64,000 bases of DNA, from the NCBI RefSeq assembly GCF_008386395.1, contig NZ_CP043761.1, positions 2,790,001 through 2,854,000 on the forward strand. The letters are read 5' to 3'. The notes below the pieces were generated by a model. The model saw nothing but the letters and a program-made list of their open reading frames with translations. It searched no databases and was not told where the DNA came from. Numbering within the stretch: position 1 is the stretch's first letter; each line of letters starts with the position of its first letter. Positions 54,444 to 61,749 of this stretch are shown here, in pieces. Origin of the DNA: Paenibacillus sp. 37 (GTDB lineage: Bacteria > Bacillota > Bacilli > Paenibacillales > Paenibacillaceae). The translations under genes were made by a program, and so were the position numbers.

Positions 54444-54774
54444 ATGGGCGCCCCCTTACTTCTTCCATATCGTCTGTTTTTAACTTCAGATAAGAACGAT
54501 AGGAGAGAACAAAGAAGAACGCAGTGAGTCCAAAATTAATTACAATTGAAGTTAGTATCAAAGCCTGAGGAAGAGGATCGACATAACGTTCAGCCATCTC
54601 CCCAAGCAGTGGTGGTGCCCCGGTTTTGAGACGTGACATGGTGATCAAGAGCAGATGCACGCCATGGGTTAGTATGGACATGCCAAGTACGATACGGAGC
54701 AGGCTCCGCGACAAGATTAAAAAGACGGCAACCGCAAACAGAATGCCAACGGCTACGCACATCAATATTTCCAT
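54436..54774 (-). CDS. mrpC: Mrp antiporter subunit C
   Basis: 112 residues, three helices, NuoK-like. Motifs: LIVLGMSILTHGVHLLLITM in part and the DPLPQALILTSIVINFGLTAF segment typical of MrpC. It lies one base after mrpAB and overlaps mrpD. Confidence 0.94.
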   Translation of the reverse strand: MEILMCVAVGILFAVAVFLILSRSLLRIVLGMSILTHGVHLLLITMSRLKTGAPPLLGEMAERYVDPLPQALILTSIVINFGLTAFFFVLSYRSYLKLKTDDMEEVRGRPYE

Positions 54775-54775
54775 A

Positions 54776-57733
54776 TCAGCGATCCTCCCCGATCTGTAGA
54801 ATGATGGTCATGGTGACACCCAGGACAGCGAGATACACGCCAAGATCAAACAGCATGGCCGTGGCGAGTTCTGTTTCTCCCAGCAAAGGAAGTTCGAAAT
54901 AACCGAAGGTTTGGCTTAAGAATGGAACTCCGAATATAAATGAACCTGCACCTGTCAGTAACGCTATACCCAATCCGATCCCTGTTAGAACACGGAAGTC
55001 AACGGGTAACGCTTTGCGTATCGTATCCGTACTGAATGCCAGGGCAATCAATACGAGTGCTGCCGCTGTTACCAAGCCGCCGATAAAACCTCCGCCCGGA
55101 TTGTGGTGTCCTGCAAAGAACAGGTGCATGGCAAATGTCAGAATGATGAACACAACGACCTTGGTGGTCGTTTGCAGCAATACATCATTACTCTGCAAGG
55201 GTACAGTATCCCAGGAGGATGAGCTCCGTTCCCGGTTACCATACTTTTTCGTATTGTCCGCTTCATCATCCAGAGCAGGTTCGGAATCCTGACTTTCGTC
55301 CTTCTTACGGAACTTCAAGCGAGCTCCCAGATCTTTTGCTTCGAGGTTCAGATTAATCATGGAGTAGATGGATAGTGAAGCAACGCCAAGCACCATAATC
55401 TCCAATAACGTATCGAAGCCACGGAAATCAACCAATAAGACGTTCACGACATTTTTACCACCCGCAGACTCATACGCTTCCTGAAGGAAAAAGGTAGAAA
55501 TGCTGTCCAGTGATGCTGTTCCGCTTGCAGCTAGAGCTACAAAGGTCATCACAACTCCGACTGCAATCGCTACGATCATATTTACCGTGAGATAACTGCG
55601 GCTTGATTTGCCACGTTGCAATTCAGGCAGATGGTAGAAGCAGAGCAGGAACAATGCAACGGATACGGTCTCAACAATCATCTGTGTCAATGCCAGATCC
55701 GGCGCCCGGAAGAGTACAAACAGCAGGGTTACGATGTAACCAACCGCGCCCGTCATAATGACTGCCGACAGTCTGTTTTTGGCAAAAGGAATTGAAACCG
55801 CAGCACCGATGAGCGTGACTAGCAGAACGACCTCATAAAATGAGAAAGGTGCATTGCCCTGCAGATTCCAGGTGATATTCTCTCCTGAACGGAAGAAGGC
55901 ATAGACCAACAAGGCGACCGTGAATGAAAAAATGTAAACCAGATAATTACGGACCGAGCCATTCATATAGGCTTCCGTCCATTTGCGTGCATAATGCTGG
56001 AGATTATCCAATACAACATGGTACATATTGTTAATGGTTAATCCTTGTGGATAGTGCTCATAAATATTCCTCCATCGTGGCAACAGCTTGTAGAGAGTGA
56101 TTCCGAGAATCACAACTCCGATCGTCATAATCAGTTCCGGAGTCCATCCATGCCACAGGGAGAAATGTACATCGAAGCGCTCATTCCCATTCAAGAGGGA
56201 TGGAAGCACAGCGGCCATTGCCGGTTCAATCAGTGATCCGGCCAGCAGATTCGGGAAGAGTCCGAATACAACGACAAGAACACCTAGAACAACGGGCGGA
56301 ATGAGCATACCAGCGGGCGCTTCGTGCAGCTTCTCGGCAGGGATCTCGCTTTGGCTACGACCGAGGAATGTTTTGAACACGATAATAAGCGCATAGATCA
56401 GGGTAAACACACTTGCAAGCCAAGCGAATACCGGCAATAGAACACTCCAGGACCCAAGTCCAAAGATTCGCAGATGCGTGACTTCCACCATCGCCTGGAA
56501 GAATAACTCCTTGCTTAGGAATCCGTTGAACGGCGGAATACCCGCCATGGCAAGTGAACCGATCAATGCCACGGTGAATGTAATTGGCATGAATGAAGCA
56601 AGTCCACCGAGCTTCCGAATGTCACGTGTACCCGTTTCATGATCAACAATCCCTACGACCATGAACAGAGCGGCCTTGAAGGTCGCATGATTAAACAGGT
56701 GAAGCAGCGCAGCGGTTATTGCCACGGTGTACATCGCAGAGGACTCGCCATATCCGAAGTAGAGAGCAGCAGATCCAACCCCTAAGAGGGACATGATCAG
56801 ACCAAGTTGAGAGATGGTCGAATAGGCGAGAATCGCTTTGAGGTCGTTTTTTTTCACCGCCAGGAATGATCCATAACACAAAGTCAGAAGACCAACGCCA
56901 GTAACGAGCCAGAACCAGAGTCCCTGTCCACCGAAGATCGGTGTAAACCGGGCCACAACGTACAGTCCGGCCTTGACCATGGTGGCTGAGTGAAGATAGG
57001 CACTAACAGGTGTTGGAGCTTCCATGGCATCCGGCAACCAGATATGAAACGGGAACTGAGCTGACTTGGTGAAAGCTCCAATCAGGATCAAGATAAGTGC
57101 GGGTAGAAATAGTGCGCTTTCCTGAAACTGGCCCAATCCTGCAATGGTTGCACGAATACTGAACGTTCCGGTAATGAGATACATCATCATGAATCCGGTA
57201 AGCATGGCGAAACCGCCAAATACCGTAATCAGGAATGATTTTTGTGCTCCTGAAGTCGAGGCTTTACGTTTGTAATGGAATGCAATCAACAGGAACGACG
57301 TAATACTGGTCAATTCCCAGAATCCGTAGAGCACGATCATATTATCAGACAACACCACGCCCAACATGGCTCCCATGAACATCAACAGATACAGGTAGAA
57401 ACGGTTCAGCGCTTCTTTCATATCCATGTAGAAGATGGAGTAGAGAACAACGAGGACACCGATTCCGGTGATTAGCAGTGTCAACATGAGGCTCAGACCG
57501 TCCAGATAAAGGTTAAATCCAATGTCTAGTGAAGGAATCCATGGGATATTTCCGGCTACGGTATTGCGCTGTGACACAGCGGGTATGAGACTCGCAAAGT
57601 ATACAAATAATAGTGCCGGGACAAGGAGAACCGGCCATCCCAAATGGTTTTTACGGAAGAAACGATGCAGCATGGCAAGAAGAATGCCAGCGGCAAAAGG
57701 CAGAATAACAGCAACATGAAGCAGGCTCAACAT
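54776..57733 (-). CDS. mrpA: Fused Mrp antiporter subunits A and B
   Basis: 985 residues. Residues 1-780 are MrpA: a NuoL-like domain (YGFWELTSITSFLLI, KSAQFPFHIWLPDAMEAPTPVSAYLHSATMVKAG, ending near 520) plus the NuoJ-like part (ALTQMIVETVSVALFLLCFY). After an acidic/polar linker of about 40 residues (SQDSEPALDDEADNTKKYG) comes a complete MrpB domain (about 845-985: HLFFAGHHNPGGGFIGGLVT). In B. subtilis these are two genes, and no separate mrpB exists here. The frame is open from 57823, but GGGGGTG is placed before the ATG at 57733. First gene of a six-gene operon A/B-C-D-E-F-G. Confidence 0.94.
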   Translation of the reverse strand: MLSLLHVAVILPFAAGILLAMLHRFFRKNHLGWPVLLVPALLFVYFASLIPAVSQRNTVAGNIPWIPSLDIGFNLYLDGLSLMLTLLITGIGVLVVLYSIFYMDMKEALNRFYLYLLMFMGAMLGVVLSDNMIVLYGFWELTSITSFLLIAFHYKRKASTSGAQKSFLITVFGGFAMLTGFMMMYLITGTFSIRATIAGLGQFQESALFLPALILILIGAFTKSAQFPFHIWLPDAMEAPTPVSAYLHSATMVKAGLYVVARFTPIFGGQGLWFWLVTGVGLLTLCYGSFLAVKKNDLKAILAYSTISQLGLIMSLLGVGSAALYFGYGESSAMYTVAITAALLHLFNHATFKAALFMVVGIVDHETGTRDIRKLGGLASFMPITFTVALIGSLAMAGIPPFNGFLSKELFFQAMVEVTHLRIFGLGSWSVLLPVFAWLASVFTLIYALIIVFKTFLGRSQSEIPAEKLHEAPAGMLIPPVVLGVLVVVFGLFPNLLAGSLIEPAMAAVLPSLLNGNERFDVHFSLWHGWTPELIMTIGVVILGITLYKLLPRWRNIYEHYPQGLTINNMYHVVLDNLQHYARKWTEAYMNGSVRNYLVYIFSFTVALLVYAFFRSGENITWNLQGNAPFSFYEVVLLVTLIGAAVSIPFAKNRLSAVIMTGAVGYIVTLLFVLFRAPDLALTQMIVETVSVALFLLCFYHLPELQRGKSSRSYLTVNMIVAIAVGVVMTFVALAASGTASLDSISTFFLQEAYESAGGKNVVNVLLVDFRGFDTLLEIMVLGVASLSIYSMINLNLEAKDLGARLKFRKKDESQDSEPALDDEADNTKKYGNRERSSSSWDTVPLQSNDVLLQTTTKVVVFIILTFAMHLFFAGHHNPGGGFIGGLVTAAALVLIALAFSTDTIRKALPVDFRVLTGIGLGIALLTGAGSFIFGVPFLSQTFGYFELPLLGETELATAMLFDLGVYLAVLGVTMTIILQIGEDR

Positions 57734-58031
57734 TACACCCCCAATGTTTAGTATTTCGATTACTCTCTCTGTGACATACAGGTGCATGATCCTTTGAAGG
57801 ATATGCTTGCTCTCTATATTCATAACCCAAGTATGTATATACAGAATCGTGTCTATTCTTTGAATGGAAGAAACACGGTGAAGATTTCAGTATAATATTG
57901 TATGGGCATGTATAATAAAAAAACACACAAGTTCCGATAAATATGAAAACGATTAGGTGACATTCCGTGTACTCTTTACAGCATAGTTATGTTGAAAAGC
58001 AAGATGGTTTCACCGTGTAATGGAGGAAATA
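57734..58031. other. Divergent promoter region between mrp and a diguanylate cyclase gene
   Basis: About 300 bp, AT-rich, with several TATAAT-like boxes on both strands (for example near 57890-57920). No gene, repeat or palindromic operator was clearly seen. It must carry the promoters of both divergent units. Confidence 0.5.
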
Positions 58032-59672
58032 ATGTCATTCAAAATTAGAACTGTGCTTACTGTCATCTTTGCTGTGTTATCCTTGCTGGTTACTCTGACG
58101 ATTGGGTCTATTTTTAGCCAAAAGTCATTTGTTGCTGTAGAGACTGAGATTGGTCACTCGCTTACAGGCACGGCCTCACAGGCTTCGGACAAGCTGGATC
58201 GATTCATGTCCGCTCGCGCGGGTGAACTGGACCTGCTGGGTCAAATGGCTTCGTTGGAAGATGGATTTCAACCTGATGAGATTCAGATGCTGCTGGATCA
58301 GTTACAAGATAGCTTTCCCTCATTCTCATGGGTTGGATTCATGGACCCGAAGGGAAAAGTGTTAGCTGCCACGGATGGTATCTTGCTTGGGGAAAATTTA
58401 TCAGAGCGACCTGTGTATCAGGAGGGAATCAAGGGTAAATTCATTGGAGATGTGCATAATGCAGTACTTCTTGCCAAGCTGCTTCCGAATCCAACGGGAG
58501 AGCCGTTGCAATTTGTTGATATCAGTTTTCCGCTGAAGGATAGCAAGGGCCATATTCAGGGTGTGCTCGCTGCACATTTAAGTTGGGAATGGGCGAAGGA
58601 AGTCGAAGAGTCCGTGCTTGCCCCATTGAAAAGGGAAGAAAAAGACATTGAGTTCTTTATCGTAAGCAAAAAGGAACGTACAGTGCTGTTGGGGCCGAAG
58701 GAATGGATCGGTAAACCGTTGGCATTGCCCGGCATCGAAGAGGCCCAGCGCAACAAAAGCAGCTGGTCCATTGAAGAGTGGCCAGATGGTAAAGAATATG
58801 TGACAGGGTTTGCCTACAGCCAGGGTCATCTGGATTATCCCGGATTAGGCTGGACCGTAGTCATTCGTCAAGTCAAGTCATCTGCTTTTGCTTCTGTGTT
58901 TGACCTGATGTGGTTTAATGTGTGGTCGGGACTCGCCGTTACCGTACTGTTTGCACTGATTGGCTGGTTTGTCTCACGTCTGATTTCTGCCCCACTTGTG
59001 CGTCTTACCAGAGTAGCCAATCGACTGCGTGCAGGGGAAGAGCTTGAAATTCCTGCGATTAAGGGGATTAAGGAGATTGAAGTGTTGTCCCGTTCGCTTC
59101 GGGATATGCTGACCTCTCTTATGAATAAAAACTCGGAGCTGGTCGTGATGCAGAATCTGGCGCATTTTGATCAGTTGACTAGTCTGCCGAATCGCACTGC
59201 CCTAGAAGTATATCTTGAGGAGTCTCTGGAGACTGAAAGTGAAAATCACACGCTGACTTTTCTCTATCTGGATCTCGATGGATTCAAACGGGTCAACGAT
59301 ACACTTGGACATCAGACTGGAGATGTGCTGCTACAGAAAGTGGCCCAGCGACTGTCTGCTCTTGGTCAGGAGAAGGGCATAACGGTCCGATTGGGCGGAG
59401 ATGAATTCCTGATTGTACTTCAGTCTGTTGGAAGTCATCCGAGGGAAGAAGCCATGGCTTATGCTGAAGCCATCATTCAAAGTCTGAACAAGCCGTTTAT
59501 TATCGAATACGAGCGAATTCGAATTGGATGTAGCATTGGAGGTGCTGAGTATCCAACCAACAGCGACAATCCAAGTGAGATTATCCGGATGGCGGACGAA
59601 GCTTTGTATGAGTCCAAACGTGCAGGCAAGAACAGAATAACATTTTATTCCGAGTTGAAGCAGGATCGTTAG
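58032..59672 (+). CDS. Membrane diguanylate cyclase with Cache sensor, HAMP and GGDEF domains
   Basis: 546 residues. TM1 (6-28), extracellular dCache-type sensor (about 35-285), TM2 (about 295-318), HAMP (about 318-370), and a GGDEF domain (about 385-546). The active-site motif GGDEF is at 455-459, preceded by LDLDGFKRVNDTLGHQTGD for Mg/GTP binding. It makes the second messenger c-di-GMP in response to an external ligand. No RxxD inhibitory site is seen 5 residues before GGDEF. The frame begins at an ATG at 58020, but TGGAGGAA lies between it and the ATG at 58032, which I choose. Confidence 0.93.
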   Translation: MSFKIRTVLTVIFAVLSLLVTLTIGSIFSQKSFVAVETEIGHSLTGTASQASDKLDRFMSARAGELDLLGQMASLEDGFQPDEIQMLLDQLQDSFPSFSWVGFMDPKGKVLAATDGILLGENLSERPVYQEGIKGKFIGDVHNAVLLAKLLPNPTGEPLQFVDISFPLKDSKGHIQGVLAAHLSWEWAKEVEESVLAPLKREEKDIEFFIVSKKERTVLLGPKEWIGKPLALPGIEEAQRNKSSWSIEEWPDGKEYVTGFAYSQGHLDYPGLGWTVVIRQVKSSAFASVFDLMWFNVWSGLAVTVLFALIGWFVSRLISAPLVRLTRVANRLRAGEELEIPAIKGIKEIEVLSRSLRDMLTSLMNKNSELVVMQNLAHFDQLTSLPNRTALEVYLEESLETESENHTLTFLYLDLDGFKRVNDTLGHQTGDVLLQKVAQRLSALGQEKGITVRLGGDEFLIVLQSVGSHPREEAMAYAEAIIQSLNKPFIIEYERIRIGCSIGGAEYPTNSDNPSEIIRMADEALYESKRAGKNRITFYSELKQDR

Positions 59673-59743
59673 CGTATAATAATATTAGCTCGGTTATCCC
59701 AATCACCTTTTTACGAATGTGGGTATAGACAAGGAGGGGTGAA

Positions 59744-60265
59744 ATGTCTGGAAAATATACAACTGTACCTTATGGTTATGAGCCACCTGCGGCCAGCCGC
59801 AAAGGCACACTGACTTTTTATGACTCGTTTGAACATGTGACCGATGAGCAACTTGAACGCGCCGCTGCAACGGCGGACACCCGTTCATTCATACAGCTTG
59901 TGCTGTATCCTTTACACGAGAGCACGTTTAAACGAATGAGCAAGGATACGATACAGGCATATTACAAAAGAGAAGACCGCCTGCATGATTGGCGGCGGGA
60001 ACATCCAACTTCACGTATACGTGTGGAGGGGCTTGAGGGCAAGAGAAAGAAATATACGCCTGTGGATAGCGCGCTGCGTCATATCACTGCGGAATATCCA
60101 GCCCCTCACTCTCTTTATTTGACGATAGAGATGGCAAATCTGTTTGCTTCATTTGATTCCTTCAAGGATTGGATCAAAGAGCTGCGTCTCATCATTGACG
60201 GATCGTCCGAATACCTGCATCCGATGCTGGAGCAAAATCGTCATCGCTGGGAATGGGCGGAATGA
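59744..60265 (+). CDS. Conserved-looking protein of unknown function
   Basis: 173 residues, soluble, no signal peptide. Begins MSGKYTTVPYGYEPPAASRK; a middle region rich in charged residues (YYKREDRLHDWRREHPTSR); C-terminal LYLTIEMANLFASFDSFKDW and HRWEWAE. CAAGGAGGGG gives an excellent SD, and codon use looks like its neighbours. I do not recognise a family. It lies between two diguanylate cyclase genes and could be in one transcript with the first (71 bp gap, no terminator). Confidence 0.7.
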   Translation: MSGKYTTVPYGYEPPAASRKGTLTFYDSFEHVTDEQLERAAATADTRSFIQLVLYPLHESTFKRMSKDTIQAYYKREDRLHDWRREHPTSRIRVEGLEGKRKKYTPVDSALRHITAEYPAPHSLYLTIEMANLFASFDSFKDWIKELRLIIDGSSEYLHPMLEQNRHRWEWAE

Positions 60266-60313
60266 AAACATAGACGTATGAAGAAGATCGGCCTGCTGAT
60301 CATATTCAGACCC

Positions 60314-60366
60314 AAAAAAAGTTGTGTTGTACAAACCGGGATTCCGGTGTACAGCACAACTTTTTT
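60314..60366. terminator. Bidirectional terminator between the unknown gene and the second cyclase
   Basis: AAAAAGTTGTGTTGTAC pairs with GTACAGCACAACTTTTT, with an inner CCGG arm. Confidence 0.9.
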
Positions 60367-60368
60367 AT

Positions 60369-61508
60369 TTATATTTTCTCTGCCAAGGACGAAGTCAGGT
60401 CAAGTGATGTTACGGTTTTATTTTTACCTGTTCGTTTGGCGGCATACAGACAGGCATCCACTTCCTCAAACAATTTGTCTTTGGTTATATTAGGGCTGTA
60501 GCTTTTGAGACCGATACTTACGGTGATGGAAGCTCCTTCAAGTTCCAGATGGCCCATCAGGGCAATCTTCTGACGAATCTGTTCCACCAAGGCATAGGCC
60601 TGCTTGAAAGATTGCTCAAACATCAATAAGGCGAACTCTTCGCCTCCGTACCGTGCTGCAATATCACTTGAGGTAATGGTTTCCTGAATGATCAGGGACA
60701 CTTTCTCCAGAATGATGTCTCCAACCCGATGACCATACGTATCATTAATGGATTTGAAGTCATCAATATCGATCAGGGCCAGATGCATACTCATGCCACT
60801 GTTGGCATACTCAAATGCTTTTTCATAATAATCCTTGAATGAGCTTTGATTATAAAGGTTGGTTAAACCGTCTGTTTTGGACTGTTTGGTCATAATGGCA
60901 TTTCGCACAATAAGGTCCTGCTTGGCAAGCATGCTGGCCTGAAGATCATCAAGCACCTCAACGCCGCTGGTTACGATAACCTGTGCTACATATGTACCTA
61001 GGATTAGAAAAGCAGGAATGGATACCATGTCAAATGAAGACAGGTACAACCGGTAGGCCGGATCGAACAAAACCAGAAAGTAACCAGTCATCTGCATCAG
61101 AAAGACAATCCAGACTCTCTTTTTACTGAAGAACAGCACCGAAGCAAAGATGGGCAACAGACAGATTGCTAATATAATCCGAATGTCATAATTGACATGA
61201 ATAATTGTCCAGGCGATAACCGTGCTGGCTATAGACATGGTGTAAAAGGAATATGAACTGAAGCGCCGATCAACCCAACTTGCGAACAAAATGCATGAAC
61301 TGCTGACGGCCGTAGGCCAGAACAGGACATTCATCAAGAAATCTATCGGTGTACGATCATACTCCAGAAACAGGAAACAGCCAATCTGAATGGCGAAATG
61401 TGCAATGATGACTATCCAGTAGGCATGGAGCATTTTTTGAATCCATTTGGAATGTTTGAACTCGTACTCTGTTGGAATGTGGCTATTGTGCGTATGGAAA
61501 CCTTTCAT
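60369..61508 (-). CDS. Membrane diguanylate cyclase with MASE-like multi-helix sensor
   Basis: 379 residues. Six hydrophobic segments (about 28-190) form an integral membrane sensor. A short coiled linker follows, then a GGDEF domain (about 210-370) with DIDDFKSINDTYGHRVGD and the active motif GGEEF at 288-292 (RYGGEEFALL), both compatible with c-di-GMP synthesis. The SD (GCGGTGAT) is moderate. It is convergent with the upstream unknown gene. Confidence 0.92.
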   Translation of the reverse strand: MKGFHTHNSHIPTEYEFKHSKWIQKMLHAYWIVIIAHFAIQIGCFLFLEYDRTPIDFLMNVLFWPTAVSSSCILFASWVDRRFSSYSFYTMSIASTVIAWTIIHVNYDIRIILAICLLPIFASVLFFSKKRVWIVFLMQMTGYFLVLFDPAYRLYLSSFDMVSIPAFLILGTYVAQVIVTSGVEVLDDLQASMLAKQDLIVRNAIMTKQSKTDGLTNLYNQSSFKDYYEKAFEYANSGMSMHLALIDIDDFKSINDTYGHRVGDIILEKVSLIIQETITSSDIAARYGGEEFALLMFEQSFKQAYALVEQIRQKIALMGHLELEGASITVSIGLKSYSPNITKDKLFEEVDACLYAAKRTGKNKTVTSLDLTSSLAEKI

Positions 61509-61749
61509 ATATCACCGCTGACTGCATCATAATGGTACGACAGAATTACTCTCGTATAAGATAATTATAAATCACAATGAACAAAACGCAAATGTGTTTA
61601 ACTGTTATGTGAGAACAAGACTCACATAATTTTCGAGTTATCACAAACTTTTTATGGAGGACAAACAAAACTCAACAATACACTCATAGACTATATACAT
61701 GGCTCCGTTCCATATGTAGGAAATCATTGATGAAGGGGAGGTGATCTTC

